Positions 1-8,815 of a stretch of DNA of 42,026 nucleotides are shown here, piece after piece. Below the pieces are notes generated by a model. That model searched no databases. It was not told where the DNA came from and was given only the letters and a program-made list of their open reading frames with translations. Source of the stretch: an uncultured Lachnospiraceae bacterium (lineage in GTDB: Bacteria; Bacillota; Clostridia; Lachnospirales; Lachnospiraceae); the NCBI GenBank assembly GCA_947167135.1, contig CAMVGV010000021.1, positions 1 to 42,026 of the forward strand. Direction: 5' to 3'. The position numbers were made by a program, and so were the translations under genes. Position 1 is the stretch's first letter; each line of letters opens with the position of its first letter.

Positions 1-133
1 TACGGAAAACTGTGAGGGTAAGCCTGTTAAGAGTATTTATGATGTTTCTGAAGGCGAAAAGATAAGGGTCTATACCCCTGACGGAAGGATAACTGCCAAT
101 GTCGAAGGAAGAGAAAAAATCAGCCTCGGATGA
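1..133 (+). CDS. xseA: Exodeoxyribonuclease VII large subunit, C-terminal end (partial)
   Basis: Only the last 43 codons are present, read in frame from base 2 to a TGA at 131-133. The peptide ends with a charged beta-rich tail (GEKIRVYTPDGRI) typical of the end of the ExoVII large subunit. The assignment rests mainly on its position: it overlaps the start of xseB by 35 nt, the usual translationally coupled xseA-xseB arrangement. The large subunit is the catalytic chain of the single-strand exonuclease; the catalytic part lies upstream of this window. Confidence 0.75.
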   Translation, partial: TENCEGKPVKSIYDVSEGEKIRVYTPDGRITANVEGREKISLG

Positions 134-344
134 AAGGGATCTCGATTCACTTTCTGTCGAGGAGGGCTTCGGAATGCTGGAGGAAACGGTACGAAGGCTT
201 TCGGACGAGGAAATATCCCTGGAAGATTCCTTCAGGGAATTTGAGCGCGGAATGAAGGTTCTGAAAGCCGTCAATGAAAAGATCGACCGGGTGGAAAAGA
301 AGGTCAGGGTCATAACGGAAGGCGGAGAATATGATTTTCAGTAA
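99..344 (+). CDS. xseB: Exodeoxyribonuclease VII small subunit
   Basis: An 81-residue acidic, helical protein, the usual length for XseB. It carries the family pattern of a helix followed by EEGFGMLEETVRRLSDEEISLEDSF and a basic final helix (FERGMKVLKAVNEKIDRVEKKV). The small subunit wraps the coiled coil of XseA to form the holoenzyme that degrades single-stranded DNA in repair. It overlaps xseA by 35 nt upstream and ispA by 14 nt downstream, so the three are almost certainly one transcript with coupled translation. Confidence 0.93.
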   Translation: MSKEEKKSASDERDLDSLSVEEGFGMLEETVRRLSDEEISLEDSFREFERGMKVLKAVNEKIDRVEKKVRVITEGGEYDFQ

Positions 345-1254
345 AGAATTGGAAGAAAGGACTTCTTTTGCCGAAGGCGTTGTACTAAAGTATCTGCCCG
401 GGGATGCGGGATATGCCGGAAGGGTGCTGGAGGCCGCTGCCTATTCACTTACTGCAGGAGGAAAACGCCTGAGACCCGTGCTTATGAGGGAGGCCTTTTC
501 CATGTTCGGCGGGAAAGAAGAGTATATTGAGCCTTTTATGGCGGCACTGGAGTACATTCACAATTACTCTCTGGTACACGATGATCTGCCTGCCATGGAT
601 AATGATCTCTTAAGAAGGGGAAAGGAGACCACCCATGTTGTATTCGGTGACGGAATGGCAACACTGGCAGGTGACTGCCTTCTTAATCTCTCCTTTGAAA
701 CCGCTCTTAAGGCCTTTGACCTGATCCCGGAAGGAATTTCCCCGGAAGAACGGCAGAGAGCCACCCTGGGGATAATAAAGGCGCTGAAGATACTTTTTGA
801 TAAGGCCGGCATAAACGGAATGCTGGGAGGACAGTCCGCAGATGTGGACTCGGAGAAAAGGGGCCTTCCGATAGATGAAAAGAAGCTCCTGTTTATTCAC
901 GAGAAAAAGACGGCGGCTCTCATCGAAGCTGCGCTTATGACAGGTGCGGTGCTTGCAGGGGCAGAAGAAAAGGATGTTTCACTTATGGAGAGCCTGGGCT
1001 TGGATATAGGGATAGCCTTCCAGATAAAGGATGACATACTGGATGTCATAGGAGACGAGAAAAAGCTTGGAAAACACGTAGGATCCGATGCAGAAAATGA
1101 TAAAGTAACGTATGTTACCATGTACGGACTGAAGAGATCGGAGGAAGACCAGAGAAGGCTTTCCGGATCCGCCATAGAGAAGCTTGACAGCCTGGGACGG
1201 GAGAACGGATTTTTACGGGAGCTGGTTTTGTTCCTTGTAAACCGCGAGGCCTGA
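331..1254 (+). CDS. ispA: Farnesyl diphosphate synthase / polyprenyl synthetase
   Basis: A 307-residue short-chain trans-prenyltransferase. The first aspartate-rich motif (DDLPAMDND) is near residue 84, after the KRLRPVL substrate-binding segment; the second (DDILD) is near residue 234, after the FQIKD helix. It condenses IPP with DMAPP/GPP, probably giving FPP for undecaprenyl phosphate and other isoprenoids. The gene overlaps xseB by 14 nt and is followed by dxs, the first enzyme of the MEP pathway that supplies its substrates. This xseB-ispA-dxs order is standard in Clostridia. Exact chain length cannot be read from sequence alone; FPP is the default for this neighbourhood. Confidence 0.93.
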   Translation: MIFSKELEERTSFAEGVVLKYLPGDAGYAGRVLEAAAYSLTAGGKRLRPVLMREAFSMFGGKEEYIEPFMAALEYIHNYSLVHDDLPAMDNDLLRRGKETTHVVFGDGMATLAGDCLLNLSFETALKAFDLIPEGISPEERQRATLGIIKALKILFDKAGINGMLGGQSADVDSEKRGLPIDEKKLLFIHEKKTAALIEAALMTGAVLAGAEEKDVSLMESLGLDIGIAFQIKDDILDVIGDEKKLGKHVGSDAENDKVTYVTMYGLKRSEEDQRRLSGSAIEKLDSLGRENGFLRELVLFLVNREA

Positions 1255-1282
1255 CCTTTGCCACCGGTTCGAAAGAGTTAGT

Positions 1283-1346
1283 GTCATTCTGAGGGCAAAG
1301 CCCGAAGAACCTTTCTGAAAAGATCCTTCGCTTCGCTCAGGATGAC
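1283..1346. repeat. Dispersed imperfect palindromic repeat (MITE/REP-like)
   Basis: A 64-bp element in the ispA-dxs gap. Its ends are inverted copies: GTCATTCTGAG (1283-1293) and CTCAGGATGAC (1336-1346), with one mismatch. The interior has AAAGATCCTTCGCTTCGC. The same family occurs at 28865-28942, in the array to about 29095, and twice near 41390-41455. It may act as a weak hairpin between ispA and dxs; it has no coding capacity. Confidence 0.85.
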
Positions 1347-1375
1347 ATTGCCCCATAGGATTATATAGTACGATA

Positions 1376-3259
1376 ATGATACTCGATAAGATTAATAAAC
1401 CGAATGATATTAAGAAGGTCAATCCCGACGAATATATGCTCCTGTCACAGGAGATAAGGACCTTTTTGATAAAGAAAATAAGTGAAAACGGCGGACACCT
1501 GGGATCAAATCTGGGGGCTGTGGAGCTCACAATGGCTCTGCATCTCTCCTTAAACCTGCCGGAGGATAAGATCATCTTTGATGTGGGGCACCAGTCCTAC
1601 ACCCATAAGATCCTTACGGGCAGGAAGGATGCCTTTGACGATCTGAGGAAGTTTAAGGGGCTCTCAGGCTTCCCCAAAAGGAGTGAGAGCGACTGTGATT
1701 CCTTTGATACGGGGCACAGCTCCACATCGGTATCCGCAGGACTTGGGCTCGTGAAATCAAGGGATCTCAGGCAGAAAAGCTATACAGTGGTGTCGGTCAT
1801 AGGAGACGGCGCCCTGACAGGCGGAATGGTGTATGAAGCCCTGAATAACGCCGCGAGGCTCAGCACAAATTTTATCATTATCCTTAATGACAACAATATG
1901 TCCATATCCGAAAATGTGGGCGGAATATCAAGATATCTGCAGAGTATCCGCACCTTTGAGGGTTATCAGGATTTCAAGGTTGCCCTGCAGAAGCAGATAT
2001 TGAAGGTTCCTAAGGGTGACAGGATAGTGGACAGGCTGAAGCGCTACAAGAACTCCATAAAGCAGCTCTTTGTGCCGGGAATGTTCTTTGAGGATCTTGG
2101 AGTTACCTATCTCGGACCACTTGACGGACACGATATAAACAATATGGTCCGTACCATAAATGAGGCAAAAAAGATCAACCACGCCGTTCTTATCCACGTC
2201 TGTACGAAGAAGGGAAGGGGTTATGCTCCGGCTGAGCGGCACCCCGCCAGATTCCACGGAACCGGACCCTTTGACATAGAAACGGGTCTGCCCGTTAAGA
2301 ATAAGGATAAACCTGACTGGACGGATATCTTCTCCACGGTCATACTGAAGGCTGCGGCGCGAAACGACAGATTATGCGCAATAACAGCTGCCATGCCGGA
2401 CGGGGTGGGATTAAAGCGCTTTAAGAACCTGTATCCCGACAGATTTTTTGATGTGGGCATTGCTGAGGAGCACGCCGTCACCTTTGCGGCCGGGCTTTCG
2501 GCCGGGGGAATGATACCCGTTGTGGCAATTTATTCATCATTCCTTCAGCGCGCCTATGACCAGATCCTTCATGATGTGTGCATACAGAATCTGCACGTTA
2601 TATTCTGCATAGACAGGGCGGGAATTGTCGGGGCAGACGGAGAGACACACCAGGGAATATTCGATCTATCCTATCTCTCGTCCATCCCGAATATGCATAT
2701 CATGGCACCGAAAAACAAGTGGGAGCTGTCGGATATGATGAAGTTTGCGATTAATTTTGACGCTCCGGTAGCCATACGCTATCCAAGGGGAACGGCTTAT
2801 GACGGACTAAGGGATATGAGAGAGCCTGTGGAATTCGGAAAGGCGGAGCTGATCTATAAAGGAACGGATGTTTCTTTATTGGCAGTGGGCTCCATGGTGG
2901 AAACCGCCGAAAAGGTAAGAGAGCTTCTGAGTGAGAAAAATATCGACTGCTCTCTTATAAATGCCAGATTTGTGAAACCCATAGATGAGGAAATCATTCT
3001 CTCGGAAGCCCGGAACAGGAAAATTCTGGTTACTATGGAGGAAAACGTTCAAAGTGGCGGTTTTGGCGCAAAAGTACTGGAATTTCTGGAAAATAACAAG
3101 TGTAATGAAAACACACGGAATGTTAAAGTGATCACGGTTTCTATCCCGGATAAATATGTGGAGCATGGAAATCCGCTGATTTTAAAAAAGGAACTGGGGT
3201 TGGATGCGGAATCTATAGCAGAGCGTATATTCAGGGAGTTTTCCGAGATTTCCAATTAA
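1376..3259 (+). CDS. dxs: 1-deoxy-D-xylulose-5-phosphate synthase
   Basis: A 627-residue thiamine-diphosphate enzyme of normal family length that condenses pyruvate with glyceraldehyde 3-phosphate, the first step of the MEP isoprenoid pathway. Visible landmarks are the N-terminal GHQSYTHKILTGR, the ThDP motif beginning GDGALTGG at residues 143-150 with the downstream NN, the TKKGRGYAPAE segment, and the transketolase pyrimidine-binding part (GIAEEHAVTFAAGL) followed by the C-terminal transketolase domain. The start MILDKINKPNDIKK matches the usual Dxs N terminus, though the upstream ribosome-binding site is poor. The palindromic repeat 30 nt upstream could modulate expression. Confidence 0.96.
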   Translation: MILDKINKPNDIKKVNPDEYMLLSQEIRTFLIKKISENGGHLGSNLGAVELTMALHLSLNLPEDKIIFDVGHQSYTHKILTGRKDAFDDLRKFKGLSGFPKRSESDCDSFDTGHSSTSVSAGLGLVKSRDLRQKSYTVVSVIGDGALTGGMVYEALNNAARLSTNFIIILNDNNMSISENVGGISRYLQSIRTFEGYQDFKVALQKQILKVPKGDRIVDRLKRYKNSIKQLFVPGMFFEDLGVTYLGPLDGHDINNMVRTINEAKKINHAVLIHVCTKKGRGYAPAERHPARFHGTGPFDIETGLPVKNKDKPDWTDIFSTVILKAAARNDRLCAITAAMPDGVGLKRFKNLYPDRFFDVGIAEEHAVTFAAGLSAGGMIPVVAIYSSFLQRAYDQILHDVCIQNLHVIFCIDRAGIVGADGETHQGIFDLSYLSSIPNMHIMAPKNKWELSDMMKFAINFDAPVAIRYPRGTAYDGLRDMREPVEFGKAELIYKGTDVSLLAVGSMVETAEKVRELLSEKNIDCSLINARFVKPIDEEIILSEARNRKILVTMEENVQSGGFGAKVLEFLENNKCNENTRNVKVITVSIPDKYVEHGNPLILKKELGLDAESIAERIFREFSEISN

Positions 3260-3267
3260 AGATGCGA

Positions 3268-3282
3268 GTGTTATAATAACAC
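3268..3282. promoter_or_regulatory. Perfect 15-bp palindrome downstream of dxs
   Basis: GTGTTAT-A-ATAACAC lies 8 nt after the dxs stop. A second perfect palindrome, TTTTGTTAACAAAA, lies at 3384-3397 just before tlyA. Both sit in the 149-nt dxs-tlyA gap and could be operator half-site pairs. No protein can be named: the second lacks the 4-nt spacer of a typical Rex site. Confidence 0.3.
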
Positions 3283-3408
3283 GTACTTTACTGACAGTAA
3301 CAGCCGCTTTTGTTCTTTTTGGGGTAGTTTCCTGAAAAACCGGCTTGATTTTACATCCAATGGATAAAATAACGTAAGTGCTGTTTTGTTAACAAAAAAG
3401 ACCTTCAT

Positions 3409-4143
3409 ATGAAAAATAAAAAACGGCTTGATATTTTATTAGTTGAAAGAGGAATTGCTCCCTCCAGGGAAAAGGCCAGGGGATATATAATGACAGGCGA
3501 TATCTTTGTAGAGGGACAACGTGAGGATAAGGCCGGTTCTCTTTTTTCCGAAAACGTGAAGATCGAATACAAGGGACAGAAGCTAAGGTATGTAAGCCGC
3601 GGAGGGCTGAAGCTGGAAAAGGCACTTAAGGTATTCGGGCTCAATCTTAAGGGTTTAATATGTCTTGACATAGGTGCTTCCACCGGCGGTTTTACGGACT
3701 GTATGCTGCAGAACGGTGCGGGGAAGGTCTATTCGGTGGATGTGGGATACGGACAGTTTGACTGGGGATTAAGAAACGACAGCCGTGTGGTCTGTATGGA
3801 AAAGACAAATTTCCGTTACCTGAAGCCGGAGGATATTGGAGAAGAAGTGGATTTTGCTTCCTGTGACGTATCCTTTATTTCGCTTTCAAAGATTCTTCCG
3901 GCGGCGTACCCTGTCCTTAAGGACGGAGGGGAGATGGTCTGCCTGATAAAACCCCAGTTTGAGGCCGGAAAGGATAAGGTTGGGAAAAAGGGGGTTGTGA
4001 GAGAGCCTGAGACCCACAGGGAAGTAATCTCGAATGTTTTTTACTATGCACTTGACTGCGGTTTCACCATTAAGGGACTCGATTTTTCACCGATAAAGGG
4101 TCCGGAGGGAAATATTGAGTACCTGATGTATCTGTCGAAGTGA
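3409..4143 (+). CDS. tlyA: TlyA-family rRNA 2'-O-methyltransferase
   Basis: A 244-residue protein with an N-terminal S4 RNA-binding domain (RLDILLVERGIAPSREKARG through about residue 65) and a Rossmann FtsJ-like methyltransferase domain. The SAM-binding loop CLDIGASTGGFTD starts at residue 85, and later blocks CDVSFISLSK and LIKPQFEAG are conserved in the family. Known TlyA proteins methylate cytidines in 16S and 23S rRNA; older annotations call them hemolysins. The gene begins the tlyA-nadK-argR-recN cluster conserved in Firmicutes. The ribosome-binding site before the ATG is weak. Confidence 0.93.
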   Translation: MKNKKRLDILLVERGIAPSREKARGYIMTGDIFVEGQREDKAGSLFSENVKIEYKGQKLRYVSRGGLKLEKALKVFGLNLKGLICLDIGASTGGFTDCMLQNGAGKVYSVDVGYGQFDWGLRNDSRVVCMEKTNFRYLKPEDIGEEVDFASCDVSFISLSKILPAAYPVLKDGGEMVCLIKPQFEAGKDKVGKKGVVREPETHREVISNVFYYALDCGFTIKGLDFSPIKGPEGNIEYLMYLSK

Positions 4144-4191
4144 TGCCGGTAGGAAAGATCCTTACTGTTGCTTCGCAAAAGATGTTTCGAT

Positions 4192-5025
4192 ATGAATAGA
4201 TTCTTTATAATCACAAATAAAAAACGGGACAGGGATCTGTCGGTTACAAGGAGAACCGTGGATTTCCTTAAAGCCAGGGGATGTTCCGTCTATGCGGCCG
4301 AGGCAGGTCCCTCCGAGGACGGACATTATACCTCTATGGATGAAGTGCCCGGAGGAACGGACTGCGTCATAACCATAGGCGGTGACGGTACTCTTATAGC
4401 GGCAGCCAGAGATACGGCGGATCTGGATCTGCCTATCCTCGGCATAAACCAGGGTACTCTGGGCTATCTTACCGATGTGGAGGTGGATAAGACAGAGGAA
4501 GCTCTTAATAAGGTACTGCTCGGAGAATATTCCATAGAGGAACGAATGATGCTCTGCGGAATGATTTTTGATCAAAGGGGAGAACATAGAACCGAATCAA
4601 GAGCTCTGAATGATATAGTCATCCGTAACAGGATGCTTACGGTTTCGGATTATGAGCTGTTTGTCAATTCGAGGTACTTAAGCAGCTTCAAGGCAGACGG
4701 AATGATAGTCTGTACTCCAACAGGCTCAACTGCCTATTCAATGTCGGCCGGAGGCCCCATAATCGAGCCAATGGCCAGAATGATGGTGATAACCCCCATC
4801 TGTCCCCATACACTGAATACCAGGAGTATCGTGATATCGGCGGACTCAAGGGTTGAGATGACCGTCAGTGATGATAATTCCTCGGTTATATTTGACGGAC
4901 ACTTCCCATGTGCACTGAAGGCAGGAGACAGGGTCAGCATCAGACCGTCGAGCCATGTGACACGCATTGTAAAAACCGCACAGGACAGCTTTTTGAATGT
5001 ACTGAGCAGAAAGATCAATTCATAA
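4192..5025 (+). CDS. nadK: NAD kinase
   Basis: Phosphorylates NAD to NADP using ATP or polyphosphate. The GGDGT motif lies in VITIGGDGTLIAAARD, followed by GINQGTLGYL, the ALNDIVI segment, the conserved TPTGSTAYSMSAGGPI loop and a C-terminal beta-sandwich. I chose the ATG at 4192 (MNRFFIITNKK, 277 aa), because this N terminus looks like the family's first beta strand; an in-frame TTG at 4168 would add eight residues. The gene sits 48 nt after tlyA and before argR, the canonical order. Confidence 0.93.
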   Translation: MNRFFIITNKKRDRDLSVTRRTVDFLKARGCSVYAAEAGPSEDGHYTSMDEVPGGTDCVITIGGDGTLIAAARDTADLDLPILGINQGTLGYLTDVEVDKTEEALNKVLLGEYSIEERMMLCGMIFDQRGEHRTESRALNDIVIRNRMLTVSDYELFVNSRYLSSFKADGMIVCTPTGSTAYSMSAGGPIIEPMARMMVITPICPHTLNTRSIVISADSRVEMTVSDDNSSVIFDGHFPCALKAGDRVSIRPSSHVTRIVKTAQDSFLNVLSRKINS

Positions 5026-5078
5026 GTACAGCCGGAAGCTATAGGGCAGAGCGGACAGATCCGGGAAACCAATAAGAC

Positions 5079-5528
5079 ATGAAGAAAAAACGACAGGAAA
5101 AACTGCTCTCACTTATAAGGGAACAGAATATCGATACCCAGGAGGGCTTATGCGAAGCGCTTAAGTCTTCGGGATTTGACGTGACCCAGGCCACGGTTTC
5201 AAGAGACATCCGTGAGCTGAAGATAAGCAAGGTAACCTCCGAAAACGGAGGACAGCATTATGTTGCGGGGGAGCAAAGCCGTCGAAAGGATGACGGCACC
5301 ATAAGGACTATATTTAAGGAGGCTGTGGTATCCCTGGAGGATGCGGGGAATATCCTTGTGATAAAGACCTTAAGCGGGATGGCCATGGCTGTGGCCGCGG
5401 CCATAGATGCCATGAGCATACCGGAGATCGTTGGAAGTATCGCAGGGGACGATACCATTATGTGTGTCATAAAGACCGCTGAGGAAACCGTTCTTCTGAA
5501 GAAGAAGCTTTCGGATATCATTGAATAA
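5079..5528 (+). CDS. argR: Arginine repressor
   Basis: A 149-residue ArgR of normal length. The N-terminal winged helix carries the family block VTQATVSRDIRELKISKV (about residues 36-53). The C-terminal oligomerisation and arginine-binding domain includes the GTIAGDDTI-like segment, here GSIAGDDTIMCV. It binds ARG boxes upstream of arginine metabolism genes in response to L-arginine. In Firmicutes argR sits immediately before recN, as here (21 nt gap). I see no ARG box in the short upstream gap. Confidence 0.95.
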   Translation: MKKKRQEKLLSLIREQNIDTQEGLCEALKSSGFDVTQATVSRDIRELKISKVTSENGGQHYVAGEQSRRKDDGTIRTIFKEAVVSLEDAGNILVIKTLSGMAMAVAAAIDAMSIPEIVGSIAGDDTIMCVIKTAEETVLLKKKLSDIIE

Positions 5529-5549
5529 AGTACAGGAGTTTATCGTCAA

Positions 5550-7277
5550 TTGTTATTAAGCTTAAGTGTAAAAAATCTGGCGCTTATCGAGAATGCGGAG
5601 GTGAGCTTCGGGCATGGGCTGAATGTCTTCACCGGGGAGACCGGTGCGGGAAAATCCCTTGTTATCGGAAGTGTGAACCTGGCGCTCGGAGGCAGGGCAA
5701 AGTCTGATATATTAAGGGATGAGAAGATACCGGCGGAAATAGAGCTGGTATTCTCCCTGGATGAGGGTGAAAAGCTTCAAAGGATAAGGGAAATGGATAT
5801 TCCCGTGGAAGAGGACGGAAACGTGATAATCCGCCGGAGGATCTTCGGAGGCAGGACCACGGCAAAGGTTAACGGACGGACTCTGACCGGCAGTGAGCTT
5901 AGGGAGCTCTGCTCGCTTTTAATAGATGTCCACGCCCAGTCAGAGCACCAGTCCCTGCTTCACGAGAAGCAGCACCTTATATTTCTTGACAGATTTGCGG
6001 GGGAAGAGGCGGAAAAGGCTCTGGCAAAATACCGTGAAAGATATGACAGCTGGAGGAAGATCACGGAAGAACTGGAAAGCATGGACAGGGATGAAAATGT
6101 CAGAAAGAGGGAAGCGGATCTTTTGGAATTTGAGATAAACGAGATCATTGGAGCCGGTTTGAAGCCGGGTGAGGATGCAGGGCTTGAGGACAGGTTCCAT
6201 TTAATGAATAATTCAAGAAAAATAGCCGAGGTTCTGGTAGAGGTCTCCAATCTGATCTCCGGTGACAATGAGGGGGCATCAGCACGGATCTCAAGGGCTC
6301 TCCGTTCGATTTCAAACGTTATTGAATCGGGAGGCGGTATTTCCGACCTGTACGGGGAGTTAAGCGGGATAGATTCCCTTTTAGGCGATTTCAAGAGGGA
6401 TATGGAGGATTATTTAAGCAGTCTCGAGTTTTCACCTGAGGAATATAACGAGGTGACGGAGAGGCTGGATCTTATTAATGACCTTAAAAAGAAATACGGA
6501 CAGAGCCTTGAGGATATCGGCTATGCCTTAAAGGAAAGGCAGGACAGGCTTGAGATCCTGACTAATTATGACGAGCATCTGAACAGCCTGAAGGAGCGTG
6601 AGGGGGAAGCCTGTAAGGAAATGGCGGAGGCTTCGGCGGTTCTTACGGATATAAGGAAAAGAGCTGCCATTACCATGGGAGAAGCCATGGAGCAGGGCTT
6701 AAGGGACTTGAATTTTGACGAAGCCCTTTTTGAGGTCAGGGTGGATGAGGCCGAAGACTTCGGACCTGACGGCAGAGACAAAGTCTGTTTCTTTATTTCC
6801 ACCAATCTCGGGGAAAACGTAAAGCCCTTAAAGGATGTTGCCAGCGGGGGCGAGCTATCGAGGATAATGCTCTCATTGAAGACGGTGCTTGCGGATATGG
6901 ACGATATCCCGACTATGATCTTTGACGAGATAGATACGGGAATAAGCGGCCGCACGGCTCAGAAGGTTTCCGAAAGCCTTCTCAAGCTGTCAAAGGAGCA
7001 TCAGCTCATAGTCATCACACATCTGCCGCAGATAGCGGCTATGGCGGATGACCATTTCTCCATAGAAAAGCGGCAGTCCGACGGCAGGACCAGAACCGAG
7101 ATCACAGCCTTAAACAGGGACGAGATGATAAAGGAGCTTGCAAGGCTTCTTTCGGGAGAGAGTATTACCGAAACGGTATTGAAAAACGCCGGGGAAATGA
7201 AGGATCTGGCGGATAAAAGGAAGGAAAGTAACTATTCGGGACAGCCCGCAGCACCTGCAGCTGAGGGTTCTGAATAG
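5550..7277 (+). CDS. recN: DNA repair protein RecN
   Basis: A 575-residue SMC-like ATPase acting early in double-strand break repair. Walker A is GETGAGKS at residues 29-36; a long coiled-coil middle follows; the ABC signature is ASGGELSRIML and Walker B is PTMIFDEIDTGISG near the C terminus. Translation starts at a TTG (5550), preceded by AGGAG at 5534-5538. The last 20 residues (SGQPAAPAAEGSE) are a low-complexity tail. In spore-forming relatives spoIVB and spo0A usually follow; here the next gene is glgA. Confidence 0.96.
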   Translation: MLLSLSVKNLALIENAEVSFGHGLNVFTGETGAGKSLVIGSVNLALGGRAKSDILRDEKIPAEIELVFSLDEGEKLQRIREMDIPVEEDGNVIIRRRIFGGRTTAKVNGRTLTGSELRELCSLLIDVHAQSEHQSLLHEKQHLIFLDRFAGEEAEKALAKYRERYDSWRKITEELESMDRDENVRKREADLLEFEINEIIGAGLKPGEDAGLEDRFHLMNNSRKIAEVLVEVSNLISGDNEGASARISRALRSISNVIESGGGISDLYGELSGIDSLLGDFKRDMEDYLSSLEFSPEEYNEVTERLDLINDLKKKYGQSLEDIGYALKERQDRLEILTNYDEHLNSLKEREGEACKEMAEASAVLTDIRKRAAITMGEAMEQGLRDLNFDEALFEVRVDEAEDFGPDGRDKVCFFISTNLGENVKPLKDVASGGELSRIMLSLKTVLADMDDIPTMIFDEIDTGISGRTAQKVSESLLKLSKEHQLIVITHLPQIAAMADDHFSIEKRQSDGRTRTEITALNRDEMIKELARLLSGESITETVLKNAGEMKDLADKRKESNYSGQPAAPAAEGSE

Positions 7278-7298
7278 ATAAAGAAAAGGAGGAAGAAT

Positions 7299-8744
7299 AT
7301 GAAAAACGTGCTTTTTGCGGCATCAGAAGCGGTTCCCTTTATCAAGACCGGAGGTCTGGCGGATGTGGTGGGGTCATTGCCTTCCTGCTTTGACAAGAGA
7401 TATTTTGATGTCAGGGTGATGATACCGAAGTATAACTGCATGGCGCAGAAATTTAAGGATATGCTTCAGTATATCACCAATTTCTATATGGAATATAACG
7501 GGCAGAATACCTATGTGGGCATATTCAGGGCCGAGTGGAACGGTGTCACCTATTATTTCATTGATAACGAGTATTATTTTTCCGGAAACAGTCCCTACAC
7601 CACCGACGGAAAGTGGGATCTTGAGAGATTTATCTTCTTTTCCAGGGCTGTGCTCTCCGCACTCCCCCTGATTGATTTTCATCCCGATATCATCCACTGC
7701 CACGACTGGCAGACAGGCCTTATCCCGGTATACCTTCACGATTCCTTCAGGGAAGGCGAGTTCTTCAAGTATATGAAGTCTGTGATCACCATTCATAACC
7801 TGAAGTTCCAGGGCTGCTGGGATGTGAAGACCGTGCAGCAGTTCAGCGGTCTCTCGCCCTACTACTTCGCTCCGGACAAGCTGGAAGCCTATAAGGATGC
7901 AAATGTACTGAAGGGCGGTATAGTCTACGCGGATGCCATAACAACGGTAAGCCGTACCTATGCGGAGGAGATAAAAACCCCCTTCTACGGGGAAAAGCTG
8001 GACGGACTTCTTCGTGCCCGTGACCACGATCTCCGGGGTATAGTAAACGGTATAGATTACGACGAATACAATCCCGAGACCGACAAGTTCCTTGACAAGA
8101 CCTATAACCAGAAGAATTTCCGTAAGGAGAAGATAAAGAATAAGAGGGCGCTGCAGAACCAGCTGGGTCTGGAAAGACGGGACGATGCCTTTATGATAGG
8201 CATAGTTTCAAGGCTCACGGATCAGAAGGGCTTTGATCTGATAGCATATGTTATGGATGAGCTTGCCCAGGATGATATCCAGCTCATAATCCTCGGTACC
8301 GGTGAAGAAAAGTATGAAAATATGTTCCGTCACTACGACTGGAAGTACAATAATAAGATAAGGGCGAATATCTACTATTCGGAGGAGCTGTCCCACAAGA
8401 TCTACGGCTCCTGTGATGCTTTCCTGATGCCATCGCTTTTTGAGCCCTGCGGACTTTCCCAGCTGATGGCGCTCCGCTACGGTACAGTGCCCATAGTAAG
8501 GGAGACCGGGGGACTGAAGGACACGGTTGAACCTTATAACGAGTATGAGGGAAAGGGAACGGGCTTCTCCTTCTCAACCTACAATGCCAACGATATGCTG
8601 GGTGCGATACACTACGCTCATAATGTTTATGTAAACCATAGGAGAGAGTGGAATAAGATTATCGACAGAGCCATGAAGGCTGACTTCTCCTGGTCGGTTT
8701 CCGCAAGACAGTACCAGGATATGTACGACTGGCTGAAGCCCTGA
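7299..8744 (+). CDS. glgA: Glycogen synthase (ADP-glucose type, GT5)
   Basis: A 481-residue GT5 glycosyltransferase that extends alpha-1,4-glucan from ADP-glucose. The ADP-glucose-binding KTGGLADV motif is at residues 16-23. The C-terminal GT-B half contains EPCGLSQLMALRYGTVPIVRETGGLKDTV, the family's nucleotide-sugar and catalytic loop. A strong AGGAGG site precedes the ATG. It lies 21 nt after recN on the same strand, an unusual neighbour, away from other glg genes in this window. It may be transcribed with recN or from an unrecognised promoter. Confidence 0.94.
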   Translation: MKNVLFAASEAVPFIKTGGLADVVGSLPSCFDKRYFDVRVMIPKYNCMAQKFKDMLQYITNFYMEYNGQNTYVGIFRAEWNGVTYYFIDNEYYFSGNSPYTTDGKWDLERFIFFSRAVLSALPLIDFHPDIIHCHDWQTGLIPVYLHDSFREGEFFKYMKSVITIHNLKFQGCWDVKTVQQFSGLSPYYFAPDKLEAYKDANVLKGGIVYADAITTVSRTYAEEIKTPFYGEKLDGLLRARDHDLRGIVNGIDYDEYNPETDKFLDKTYNQKNFRKEKIKNKRALQNQLGLERRDDAFMIGIVSRLTDQKGFDLIAYVMDELAQDDIQLIILGTGEEKYENMFRHYDWKYNNKIRANIYYSEELSHKIYGSCDAFLMPSLFEPCGLSQLMALRYGTVPIVRETGGLKDTVEPYNEYEGKGTGFSFSTYNANDMLGAIHYAHNVYVNHRREWNKIIDRAMKADFSWSVSARQYQDMYDWLKP

Positions 8745-8815
8745 CGGGACAGGCGCACGGGATGCCAGGGAGTATTGGGACAGGGCATATTCGAAAGGAG
8801 CAAAGGCCTTAAGGG

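Noticed and set aside
1213-1575. Minus-strand frame covering the dxs start
   Set aside because: It is a shadow of dxs and the palindromic repeat (HPERSEGS signature), with no ribosome-binding site.
3384-3397. Rex (redox) operator before tlyA
   Set aside because: Rex sites have a spacer between TTGTTAA and TTAACAA halves; this palindrome has none.
4150-4180. Degenerate copy of the palindromic repeat between tlyA and nadK
   Set aside because: Only AAAGATCCTTA and CTTCGC fragments match; too little to call.
8745-8815. Promoter or terminator between glgA and module A
   Set aside because: No convincing hexamers and no stem with a T run; module A may be read through from glgA or use an atypical promoter.
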